Source: JAADHY01 sp964428935
GTDB taxonomy: Bacteria > Planctomycetota > Planctomycetia > Planctomycetales > Planctomycetaceae
Direction: 5' to 3'
Assembly (NCBI GenBank): GCA_964428935.1
Contig: CAYSAG010000095.1
Coordinates: 1 to 16,511 of the forward strand
DNA length: 16,511 bases
The stretch's first letter is position 1; every line of letters begins with the position of its first letter. Below, piece after piece: positions 1-6,949 of the stretch. The notes beneath the pieces were generated by a model. The model made no database searches. It was not told the DNA's origin and saw nothing but the letters and a program-made list of their open reading frames with translations. The position numbers and the translations under genes are program-made.

Positions 1-44
1 GGACAAATTTGACCCCAGGTCTGTCAGCCGCGAATACAGAGCTG

Positions 45-50
45 TATAAT
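45..50 (+). promoter_or_regulatory. Possible -10 box upstream of the bifunctional nuclease gene
   Basis: A perfect TATAAT hexamer lies in an otherwise GC-rich stretch, about 208 bases upstream of the chosen start codon. No good -35 partner is present at 16-18 bases: the hexamer 17 bases upstream is TGTCAG. If used, it would give a long leader containing the inverted repeats at 62-230. This is a weak prediction. Confidence 0.25.
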
Positions 51-61
51 CACACCAGAAC

Positions 62-230
62 TCTGGCGGGAAAAGGCTGTCTGCGGAAGAAATGAACCAA
101 CCCCGCGGCTTTTCGCAGACGCCAGACCGTCAGAGTTCACTCGTTGTAGAACGGACCGGCTTTGGAGAAACGGTCGAGTGAACGGGCCGAGGCTGGTGCG
201 CTGGTGCCGGCAATCGGGCTCCGGCAAGCC
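62..230 (+). promoter_or_regulatory. Inverted-repeat-rich leader of the bifunctional nuclease gene
   Basis: Three consecutive stem-loops can be drawn. The first is a nested pair: TCTGGCG at 62-68 with CGCCAGA at 120-126, enclosing GTCTGCG at 79-85 with CGCAGAC at 114-120 (the two stems share base 120). The second is a perfect 9-bp arm, GTTCACTCG at 135-143 with CGAGTGAAC at 175-183, extended inward by ACCG 155-158 with CGGT 171-174. The third pairs AGGCT 190-194 with AGCCT 226-230, enclosing GCCGG and CCGGC arms at 207-211 and 222-226. The array ends about 15 bases before the ribosome binding site. I do not recognise a known riboswitch; it could also be the end of an upstream transcript. Confidence 0.35.
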
Positions 231-257
231 TGTTGTCGCCAATCGAGGAGGCAAGCC

Positions 258-659
258 GTGCTGGTACGGGTTGAGCTGACACGGATCATTATTAGCGAAA
301 TAAATGATCAGCAGATCATTTTCTTGAGTGAGGTCGACGGCGACCGAAGCTTCCCGATTCTGATCGGCATTTTCGAGGCGACCAGCATCGACCGGGCCGT
401 TCGGGGCGAGAAAGCCCCTCGTCCGCTGACTCACGACTTGCTGAAAAACGTGATCGAGGAATTGGGCGGCGAGGTGCAAGACGTCGTCGTCACGAACTTG
501 ATCGACCACACTTACTACGCGGTGATCCGAGTTCGAAAGGACGGCCAGTTGATCGAAATCGACAGTCGGCCGAGCGACGCAATTGCTCTGTCGGTTCACT
601 ACGACCCGCCGCTGCCCATTTACGTGGAAGAGTCGGTGTTGGACAAAGTGGCGTCGTGA
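258..659 (+). CDS. Bifunctional nuclease (BFN/DUF151) domain protein
   Basis: A 133-residue protein that is essentially one BFN (DUF151) domain. Members have been reported to have DNase and RNase activity in plants, and the domain is widespread in bacteria, where its role is poorly known. Visible family features are the FPI-x-IG-x-x-EA stretch (residues 32-41), the RP-x-THDLL segment (55-62) and the signature D-S-R-P-S-D-A-I-A-L (102-111). I chose the GTG at 258 because a strong Shine-Dalgarno (GAGGAGG, 245-251) sits six bases upstream and the domain begins at once. An in-frame start at 162 would add 32 residues of low-complexity, Arg-rich sequence unlike the family. No obvious partner gene adjoins it: the next gene is 289 bases downstream. 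The family call is firm, the substrate unknown. Confidence 0.88.
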   Translation: MLVRVELTRIIISEINDQQIIFLSEVDGDRSFPILIGIFEATSIDRAVRGEKAPRPLTHDLLKNVIEELGGEVQDVVVTNLIDHTYYAVIRVRKDGQLIEIDSRPSDAIALSVHYDPPLPIYVEESVLDKVAS

Positions 660-948
660 AGGCGAGCGGCTGTCTGGTCGCGGCCCGGGTCGAGTCCGGC
701 GGCGTCTCGTGGTCGAGAACGACAGCGGCAGTCGGGGACGCCGGGGAAAGACGCCGCGCCGATACAACTTCGGTTGCGTCGGACTGCCGCCTCCGTCTGA
801 CCAGCCGGAAGCTGGTCGACCGGTCCTTTCGCCTGACACCCTGTCCGACCCGCCGGCTCTTCGCATTCCACGCACATTGTCGAACACGTAGGGACGACCA
901 AGTTGCTTGGTGTCCGTTTCTGGCCTCACTGCCGAGAGGACCAGTTGA
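660..948. other. Intergenic stretch with two small hairpins
   Basis: 289 bases between the nuclease-domain gene and the ATPase gene. A perfect 7-bp hairpin with a 5-base loop (GACCAGC 799-805, GCTGGTC 811-817) is followed by the palindrome GACCGGTC (818-825). A second hairpin, ACCAAG 897-902 with CTTGGT 906-911, lies about 40 bases before the ATPase start. Neither has a U-run, so factor-independent termination is not convincing. An Arg-rich reading frame spans the whole gap (656-952) but is not called as a gene. Confidence 0.4.
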
Positions 949-1959
949 ATGACCGAGACGGTAACGATTGACGGAGTCACGCTCCACTTGTGTCACCCGG
1001 ACAATTCGCCGGGCGAGTGGATCGGTGACGACGAAATCCTGAAGCAGCTCCTGGCGTGCTGGCTGGTGGTCGACGAGCAGGACTTGCCACTCACGCCCCG
1101 CCTGGTCGGACCGCCAGGCATTGGCAAGACGACGTTGGCCATGGCAGCGGCTCGCCGGCGCAAGCAGGAGCTCTACGTGTTCCAGTGCACGGCAGACACG
1201 CGGCCCGAGGACCTGCTGGTCACGCCGGTGTTGGCAGAGAACGGACGAATCGCTTACCACGCTTCGCCGCTGGTGACCGCCATGCTGCGCGGCGGCGTTT
1301 GCGTGTTGGACGAAGGCAACCGGATGAATGAAAAGTCGTGGGCGAGCTTGGCTCCGCTGCTGGACCACCGGCGGTACGTGGAGTCGATTGTGGCCGGCAT
1401 CACCATTCCCGCTCACGTCAACTTCCGGTGCGCGGTCACCATGAACGAGGACGAATCGACCTTCGAGATTCCGGACTACATCATGAGCCGGCTGCAGCCG
1501 ACGCTGACGCTGTCTCACCCCAAGCGGGAAGACGAAATGGCCATCCTGCGCTACCATTTGCCCTTCGCGGACGAGGAGCTGCTGGACTTGACCGTGGAGT
1601 TCCTGCAGAAGTCACATGAATTGAAACTGGACTTCTCGACCCGCGACGGGCTGAACGTCTTGCGTTACGCCTTGAAGCGGCTGGCTCAAGACACCTCGCA
1701 CCCGCTGGCCAAAGACGAAGCGTGGCGAGAAGCGTTGCGGAACTGTTTGGGTGAGGAGGCTTTGGACCTGGAGTCGCTGGCCGAGCGGAAGAAGGAAGCG
1801 CTGGGAGGCACGGTCGGTCCAATGGGCTTGGGCGACTTTTTCTTCGACCCGTCCGACCCGTTGCACCCGGACTACGACGAGGAAGACGAGGACGACGAAA
1901 TCGACGTCGACCTGGACGACGGCTTCGACGACGACGAGGACGACGACGATTTGTACTGA
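949..1959 (+). CDS. MoxR-like AAA+ ATPase with acidic C-terminal tail
   Basis: A 336-residue AAA+ ATPase of the MoxR/AAA_5 type, a chaperone-like class that typically remodels a partner encoded next to it. Visible motifs are Walker A GPPGIGKT (54-61), Walker B VCVLDE (117-122), a sensor-1 Asn in the VTMNED segment (N166), and a candidate arginine finger in MSRLQP (R181). A helical lid region follows to about residue 285. The C-terminus is unusual: 21 of residues 308-334 are Asp or Glu. The ATG at 949 has GAGAGGA (934-940) eight bases upstream. It lies 37 bases upstream of the next gene on the same strand, so the two are probably co-transcribed. The ATPase class is secure; the target is unknown, most simply the downstream protein. 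Confidence 0.88.
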   Translation: MTETVTIDGVTLHLCHPDNSPGEWIGDDEILKQLLACWLVVDEQDLPLTPRLVGPPGIGKTTLAMAAARRRKQELYVFQCTADTRPEDLLVTPVLAENGRIAYHASPLVTAMLRGGVCVLDEGNRMNEKSWASLAPLLDHRRYVESIVAGITIPAHVNFRCAVTMNEDESTFEIPDYIMSRLQPTLTLSHPKREDEMAILRYHLPFADEELLDLTVEFLQKSHELKLDFSTRDGLNVLRYALKRLAQDTSHPLAKDEAWREALRNCLGEEALDLESLAERKKEALGGTVGPMGLGDFFFDPSDPLHPDYDEEDEDDEIDVDLDDGFDDDEDDDDLY

Positions 1960-1996
1960 ACCGCCGCGGCGCGGGTGAACCGGAAGCGGGGAAGGC

Positions 1997-3868
1997 ATGC
2001 TGTCGGACTTTCTCAAGATCGGGCCTCGCATCTGGGTGCTGCCGGTCATTCATGGCAGTGGCGACTTTGCCGTCGAAGTGCGCCGCGTCATGCTGTCGCA
2101 GACCTTCGACTGTCTGGCCGTCCCGCTTCCGCCGTCTTTCCAGGAATTGGTGGAGCGGGCGATTCCAGACCTGCCGCAGATCGCCGCCGTCGTGCAGCGC
2201 GAACCGTGGCAGCCGCCTCCCGACTGGCTGCCCAAGTCGGAACAGAGACGTCGCGAAGCCGCGGCCAGCTACGTGCCGATCGACCCGTGCCAACCGGTCA
2301 TCGCAGCGCTGCGGATTGCCATTCAGGAACACATTCCGCGGGCGTTCATCGACCTCGAGACCGCTCGGTTCGAAGTCCGGTCGGCCGTCTTGCCCGACCC
2401 GTACGCACTGAAACGTCTGCCGCTGGAGCGGTTTCTGGCGGGAGTGCTGCCGGCCATCGGTCGGCCTCCGGCCGGCCAGGCAACGGACCGAATCGTCTAC
2501 ATGGCCCACCGGCTCCGGCAGCTGGAACGTGACTTCCGCTCCATTCTGCTTGTCTGCTCCATTACCGACTGGCCGTGGATCAAGGACGCGTACTTGGAGC
2601 AAGCCAGACCGAGCGTGGAGCACGACCCGGTCGAGCCGCCGCTGCTGTGCGACGTCCGACCCCAGACGCTGGTCTTTTTGCTGGGCGAGCTGCCGTTCAT
2701 CACAGGTCTTTACGAGCGAGCGCGGTCCGAGTTGGAAGACGACGAGAACCTTTCGGTGGACGGGCTCAAGCAGTTGGTGCTCGAAACACGCGACCGCTAC
2801 CTTCGCGAGCACGGCTCGCTGGCTCGACGCATTACCCCGAAACTGCTCGCCACGTACTTCCAGTACGTTCGCAACCTTTCGCTGATTCACCGCAGATTGA
2901 CGCCCGACCTGTACACGCTCGTCATTGCAGCCAAACAAGTTGCCGGCGACCTGTTTGCCGTTCAGCTGGCCGAGACGGCTCGCGAGTACCCGTTCACTCG
3001 GCAACCGTGGCGTCCGGCTTTGACCATGAGCATCGGACAGGCTCGCTTGCCCGACGGCGACGTGGTTCAGATGAAGTCTCGGCTGCCCGGGCCTCCGATG
3101 GTGTGGAAGCGTTGCGAGCTGACTCCGAAACCGCCTCGTCGCCTGCGACGACAGTGGAAAGCCCAGTGGGACCCACACGCTCAGTTCAGCTGGCCGCCGG
3201 AAGACAAAGTGCTGGAAAACTTCCGCACGCGCGTCAACGACGCAGCCAAGGCCATCATGGGCGACGACCTCGCTCGAACCGAGAAATTCACCACCAGCCT
3301 GAAAGACGGCATCGACATTCGCGAGACGCTACGCAACTGGTACACCGGCGACCTGTACGTGAAAGTCCTGCCTCCAACACGGGGAAACATCGACTGCTGC
3401 CTGCTGCTGTTCGACTCCCCGGCCGACCCGCGCGACTACCCGTGGCGAGGCGTTTGGTACGCCGAGCACGACGAAGAATCGACGATGGCTTTCTACGCGA
3501 CAGACTACCGCGAGGAAATCGTCGGGCCCGGCATTGCGCTGGCCAAGTTTGGCGGCCTCATGATGCTGTTCCCTCCGCGCCACATTCCGGACATCTGGAA
3601 AGACCCGCGGTTCGATGTGGCCGACACGCTCGAGGAACGCCTGCTGCTGGCAGCGTGTTACTACTCCGAACATCCTCACATTGCCGTGCTCAGTGCGACT
3701 CCGCCCGGACCGGCATGGAGACGCATTGCGCGTCGTTTCAAACGCAAACTCGTCCACGTGCCGCTCAGCCGCTTCAGCCAGGAACGAATCCAGCAAATCC
3801 GGCTGTTTCACGTGTTGAACGGCCGACACGTGCGAGCCTACGCGGCTCAATTCATTCGACGCCCGTAA
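1997..3868 (+). CDS. Uncharacterised 623-residue protein paired with the MoxR ATPase
   Basis: I cannot assign this protein firmly. It has no signal peptide or clear membrane segment, so it is probably cytoplasmic. The N-terminus has a beta-strand then a His-containing turn (LPVIHGSGDFA, residues 15-25, H19), followed by FDCLAVPLPPSF (37-48). That layout loosely resembles DUF5682, large proteins found beside MoxR ATPases and VWA proteins that start with a RHHSPA motif and a later EGP motif. Here the EGP position would be PLPP, so any such relation is distant. The middle (about 215-345) looks helical. The C-terminal part contains NIDCCLLLFDSP and a Trp/Tyr-rich segment (about 465-500). The ATG at 1997 follows GGGGAAGG (1988-1995). 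The stop codon abuts an assembly gap, so any third operon gene is lost. Confidence 0.8.
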   Translation: MLSDFLKIGPRIWVLPVIHGSGDFAVEVRRVMLSQTFDCLAVPLPPSFQELVERAIPDLPQIAAVVQREPWQPPPDWLPKSEQRRREAAASYVPIDPCQPVIAALRIAIQEHIPRAFIDLETARFEVRSAVLPDPYALKRLPLERFLAGVLPAIGRPPAGQATDRIVYMAHRLRQLERDFRSILLVCSITDWPWIKDAYLEQARPSVEHDPVEPPLLCDVRPQTLVFLLGELPFITGLYERARSELEDDENLSVDGLKQLVLETRDRYLREHGSLARRITPKLLATYFQYVRNLSLIHRRLTPDLYTLVIAAKQVAGDLFAVQLAETAREYPFTRQPWRPALTMSIGQARLPDGDVVQMKSRLPGPPMVWKRCELTPKPPRRLRRQWKAQWDPHAQFSWPPEDKVLENFRTRVNDAAKAIMGDDLARTEKFTTSLKDGIDIRETLRNWYTGDLYVKVLPPTRGNIDCCLLLFDSPADPRDYPWRGVWYAEHDEESTMAFYATDYREEIVGPGIALAKFGGLMMLFPPRHIPDIWKDPRFDVADTLEERLLLAACYYSEHPHIAVLSATPPGPAWRRIARRFKRKLVHVPLSRFSQERIQQIRLFHVLNGRHVRAYAAQFIRRP

Positions 3869-3968
3869 NNNNNNNNNNNNNNNNNNNNNNNNNNNNNNNN
3901 NNNNNNNNNNNNNNNNNNNNNNNNNNNNNNNNNNNNNNNNNNNNNNNNNNNNNNNNNNNNNNNNNNNN
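3869..3968. other. Assembly gap (100 Ns)
   Basis: Exactly 100 undetermined bases, the conventional placeholder for a scaffold join of unknown true length. It starts at the base after one stop codon and ends at an ATG. The real distance between the flanking genes, and even their adjacency, is therefore not established by this sequence. Confidence 0.98.
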
Positions 3969-5459
3969 ATGGCGAGCGACTGTCGAAACAGCGAGCGTAC
4001 GAACTGGGCGTGCCTGCGTGGCCGGGAGACAAGAAAGACGCAAGCGGCTGCAGTGGCCACCCCGCGGCCAGACCACGGCCGAACATCACTCGGCCGCTCG
4101 GACGAGCGCCAACTCACTCGCGGCTCGACGCGGCGAGAGTTCCTGCGAGGCGGCTTGACGACCGCGGCGGTCGTCGCCGGCGCTCAATCGCTGGCCTCGA
4201 GCGTCTTTGCCGGCGAGGACAACACGATTCGTCTGGCACTGATCGGTTGCGGCGGACGGGGAAGCGGAGCGGTCGGTAACGCGCTGTCGGTGCCGGATGG
4301 CGGTCCGGTTGAGCTGTACGCCATGGCCGACCTGTTCCGCGACCGGCTCGAACGCTCGCTCAAGACCTTGTCTCGCATGTTTCCCGGAAAAATCAACGTG
4401 CCGCCCGAGCGGCAATTCATCGGTTTCGACGCCTACCGAAAGGCCATCGACTGTCTCCGTCCGGGCGGCGACGTGGCCATGTTGACCGGCTACGCGGCCT
4501 GGCGTCCGCTGCAGTTGGAGTACGCGGTCTCGAAAGGCATCAACGTCTTCATGGAAAAGTCCTTCGCCTGCGATCCGCCGGGTATTCGACGAGTCATCGA
4601 AGCGGGGAAGGCGGCTGCGAAGAAGAACGTCAAAATCGCCGCCGGCCTGATGTGTCGGCACTCGGTCAACCGTCAGGAGCTGATTCGTCGCATTCGAGAC
4701 GGCGAGCTGGGCGAAATTCTGCTCATTCGGGCTTACCGAATGCAGCCGGTCGGTCCGTTGCGGCCGAAACCGCCGCACGTGAGTGAGCTGGAGTGGCAGA
4801 TTCGACACTTTACGAAGTTCCTCTGGGTGTCCGGCGGCCTGTTCGCCGAAATGGACATTCACCAGATCGACGAGCTGTGTTGGATCAAAGGGCAATGGCC
4901 TGTGACAGCACACGGTGTCGGCGGGCGTGCGGCCAACAGCACCGACTGCAGCCAGAACTTGGACTCGTTCTCGGCCGAATGGACGTTCCCAGACGGCACC
5001 AAGGCCACGGACGTCGTCCGCTACCTGCCGGGGTGCTACAACGAGTTCGCGACGTACATTCACGGCACGCGCCGAGCGGCACAGTTTTCCGGCAACATTC
5101 ACGCCGGCACCGTCCGCATCTTCAAAGACCAACGCATCGCCGACGACAACGTCATTTGGGAAGCGCCCAAGGAAAAGTTCACACCTTGGCAAGCGGAGTG
5201 GAACGACCTGATCGCCGCCATTCGTCAGGACCAGCCTTACAACGAGGCGGAACGGGCCGCCCTGTCGAACTTGGCCGACATCATGGCTCGAGCCGCAATC
5301 CACAGTGGCCAGCTGGTCACGTGGGACCAGGCCATGTCGTCGAACTTCCAGTTTTGCTCGTACGTGGACACCATGGACGAGAACAGTCCGCCGCCGCTGC
5401 AGGCGGACGAGAACGGTCGCTACCCGGTTCCCGTGCCGGGGCAATGGAAAGAGCTGTAG
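3969..5459 (+). CDS. Tat-exported Gfo/Idh/MocA-family oxidoreductase (N-terminus uncertain)
   Basis: An NAD(P)-dependent dehydrogenase-like protein of the Gfo/Idh/MocA family, which acts on sugars, inositols and related compounds. Numbered from the ATG at 3969 (496 residues), it shows a twin-arginine signal STRREFL (53-59, RR at 55-56), a hydrophobic stretch and a likely cleavage site after VFA (79-81). The Rossmann motif IGCGGRGSG (92-100), the EK pair that replaces the usual EKP (E197, K198) and GGLFAEMDIHQIDELCW (290-306) with the typical Asp and His positions follow. Export to the periplasm is common in planctomycetes, which carry many such paralogues. The 54 residues before the twin arginines are longer than usual and unlike a signal n-region. 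The real start may be GTG 4053, or lie in the gap. Substrate cannot be told. Confidence 0.85.
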   Translation: MASDCRNSERTNWACLRGRETRKTQAAAVATPRPDHGRTSLGRSDERQLTRGSTRREFLRGGLTTAAVVAGAQSLASSVFAGEDNTIRLALIGCGGRGSGAVGNALSVPDGGPVELYAMADLFRDRLERSLKTLSRMFPGKINVPPERQFIGFDAYRKAIDCLRPGGDVAMLTGYAAWRPLQLEYAVSKGINVFMEKSFACDPPGIRRVIEAGKAAAKKNVKIAAGLMCRHSVNRQELIRRIRDGELGEILLIRAYRMQPVGPLRPKPPHVSELEWQIRHFTKFLWVSGGLFAEMDIHQIDELCWIKGQWPVTAHGVGGRAANSTDCSQNLDSFSAEWTFPDGTKATDVVRYLPGCYNEFATYIHGTRRAAQFSGNIHAGTVRIFKDQRIADDNVIWEAPKEKFTPWQAEWNDLIAAIRQDQPYNEAERAALSNLADIMARAAIHSGQLVTWDQAMSSNFQFCSYVDTMDENSPPPLQADENGRYPVPVPGQWKEL

Positions 5460-5576
5460 GCGACCGGGGGAAGCAGCCGCAGACGACCGGACCGGTCGTG
5501 AGCGGAAAGGCGGGCGACTGCGTGTGACGCTTCTCAAGGTACCGGGCTGGCCCGGGTGAAGGACCGGCCAGCTCGT
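5460..5576. terminator. Convergent intergenic region with GC-rich dyads
   Basis: This gap separates two genes that point at each other. It holds a perfect 8-bp dyad with a one-base centre, ACGACCGG 5483-5490 and CCGGTCGT 5492-5499, and a hairpin CCGGG 5542-5546 with CCCGG 5551-5555. Both could form on either strand and might help terminate transcripts from both sides. No U-run follows, so this is a weak terminator prediction. Confidence 0.3.
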
Positions 5577-6611
5577 TCAGCCCGCAGGATGCCAGTCGAA
5601 GGCAATGTCCAGGGCGCGGGCCGAGTGGGTCAGGGAGCCGATGCTGATTCGGTCGACGCCCGTGGCGGCAATTTCGGCTACGTTGGCCAGCGTGACGTTG
5701 CCCGAGGCTTCCAGTTTGACGGTCGGAGCCAGCTGGTTCCGGATCTGCACGGCTCGCCGCAGCGTCGGCACGTCCATGTTGTCCAGCAGGACCAGGTCGG
5801 GGCCGGCTCGCAAGGCGTCTCGCAGCTGATCCAGCGTGTCCACCTCGACGCCAATCGGAATGCTGGCTCGTCGGCCGCCGCTGGCCGCTTCCAGCTTTTC
5901 TGCTTGCTCGCGAGCCCTTCGCACGACGTCGGCGATCGTGCTGCCCGGGTGGTACTCCTGCCACGCCGCCAAATGGTTGTCTTTGATCAGCACTTCGTCG
6001 TACAGGCCCATTCGGTGGTTAATGCCCCCACCCATACGAACAGCATATTTGTCTAGTACACGCCAGCCGGGCAGGGTTTTGCGGGTGTCGAGGATGTCGG
6101 CCTTCGAGCCGGCAATGGCGTCGACGAACCGACGAGTCATCGTCGCCACGCCGCTCATTCGAATCAGAAAGTTCAGCGCCGTCCGCTCGGCGGCCAGCAG
6201 CGACCGAAGCGGGCCGGCCAACGTGGCTAGCACGCGTCCCGGCCGAACGACTTCGCCGTCTTGGACGTTCTCGGCCACTTGCACCCGCGGGTCCAGACGG
6301 TCGAAGACCATTTTGACGATCGGTAAACCGGCCAAAACGCCGGTCTCGCGGGCGACAATGGCCACCTGAGCTCGAATGGCCGGGTCGATGACGGCCTCGG
6401 AGGTCAGGTCGCCCGTCGGGCCCAAATCCTCGGCCAGAGCCAAGTCGATCAGCGCCTGAGCGGCCTGCCGTTCCCGCTCGCCAAACTCCACCGACGTCTT
6501 GTCCTGCAACCGATCGCTCCGGTCGTGCATGCCGTCATCCCAGCCGGTCTGTGTGTCGCTTCCTCCCGTCAAAACGGACCCACGTCTGAACAATTCGACG
6601 ATTCGAATCAT
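5577..6611 (-). CDS. nadC: Nicotinate-nucleotide pyrophosphorylase (carboxylating), quinolinate phosphoribosyltransferase
   Basis: Converts quinolinate and PRPP to nicotinic acid mononucleotide, CO2 and pyrophosphate, the step of de novo NAD synthesis after NadB and NadA. Numbered from the ATG at 6611 (344 residues), the family hallmarks are EDLGPTGDLTS (61-71), AERTALN (141-147), DTRKTLPG (175-182) that binds quinolinate and phosphoribose, GGGINHRMGL with the LIKDNH lysine (194-213), EVDT (256-259), LLDN (275-278), EASGN (301-305) and ISIGSLTHS (322-330). All key residues look intact. The family is usually 280-300 residues. The ATG at 6611 has a GGGAG nine bases upstream, while an in-frame ATG at 6530 would give 317 residues and fit the family better, so the start is open. 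nadA and nadB are not in this window. It is divergent from ald. Confidence 0.95.
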   Translation of the reverse strand: MIRIVELFRRGSVLTGGSDTQTGWDDGMHDRSDRLQDKTSVEFGERERQAAQALIDLALAEDLGPTGDLTSEAVIDPAIRAQVAIVARETGVLAGLPIVKMVFDRLDPRVQVAENVQDGEVVRPGRVLATLAGPLRSLLAAERTALNFLIRMSGVATMTRRFVDAIAGSKADILDTRKTLPGWRVLDKYAVRMGGGINHRMGLYDEVLIKDNHLAAWQEYHPGSTIADVVRRAREQAEKLEAASGGRRASIPIGVEVDTLDQLRDALRAGPDLVLLDNMDVPTLRRAVQIRNQLAPTVKLEASGNVTLANVAEIAATGVDRISIGSLTHSARALDIAFDWHPAG

Positions 6612-6703
6612 TCGCCACCGCTCCCAAAACGCTCGTCCTATGGCACCGGCGTCGTCGTGCGGGGGACGGCTTGTGGTCGGCCCGGAGCGTGTCCTGGCCG
6701 GCG

Positions 6704-6733
6704 CGCACCGACACCACCGGTGGCCGCACCGAC
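6704..6733. promoter_or_regulatory. Operator-like array between nadC and ald
   Basis: A 9-bp direct repeat, CGCACCGAC, occurs at 6704-6712 and 6725-6733. The copies are 21 bp apart, two helical turns. Between them is a perfect 10-bp palindrome, CCACCGGTGG (6714-6723). The site lies about 95 bases upstream of the longer nadC start and about 60 bases upstream of the proposed ald -35 box. The geometry suggests cooperative protein binding, but I recognise no regulator consensus. Confidence 0.4.
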
Positions 6734-6794
6734 CCTAAAGGTTACACTCTGTCTCGCCTTTCTTCCACTTACGGCACGCGTCGCGGCCCGCCGG

Positions 6795-6823
6795 TTGGCA
6801 CAAGGCCACGGGGCAGCTAGAGT
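6795..6823 (+). promoter_or_regulatory. Sigma-70-like promoter for ald
   Basis: TTGGCA (6795-6800, five of six matches to the -35 consensus) is separated by exactly 17 bases from TAGAGT (6818-6823, four of six to the -10). Transcription would start near 6830, giving an ald leader of about 120 bases. Confidence 0.45.
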
Positions 6824-6949
6824 TCTTACAGCCGGAGCGTTTCGACGCGGAAGCCGCAAGCGGTTCTGGGCCGAAGTTCGGAATCTGCGTCGCCGCGACG
6901 GCGGGCCTGAAGCTGGAAAAGGGGCTCGGGGAAGAAAGGAGGAGCACCG

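Noticed and set aside
1..20. GGACAAATTTGACCCC at the window edge, resembling sequence seen near some REP or IS elements
   Set aside because: Only 16 bases are visible, with no partner repeat or transposase in the window, so nothing can be supported.
162..257. Earlier ATG start for the BFN-domain protein
   Set aside because: The extra 32 residues are not domain-like, the strong ribosome binding site serves the GTG at 258, and the interval carries inverted repeats of the leader.
24..980. Long minus-strand frame over the nuclease-domain gene
   Set aside because: It is antisense to the conserved BFN gene, is Arg/Ser-rich and shows no domain. It is a shadow of GC-rich coding sequence.
1481..3178. 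565-codon minus-strand frame
   Set aside because: It overlaps both MoxR-module genes antisense, is rich in Arg and Pro, and carries no motif.
2575..4158. 527-codon plus-strand frame crossing the N gap
   Set aside because: It reads through undetermined bases and overlaps two better supported genes in another frame.
4086..5537. 483-codon minus-strand frame over the Gfo/Idh/MocA gene
   Set aside because: Antisense shadow: the opposite strand has clear Tat, Rossmann and family motifs.
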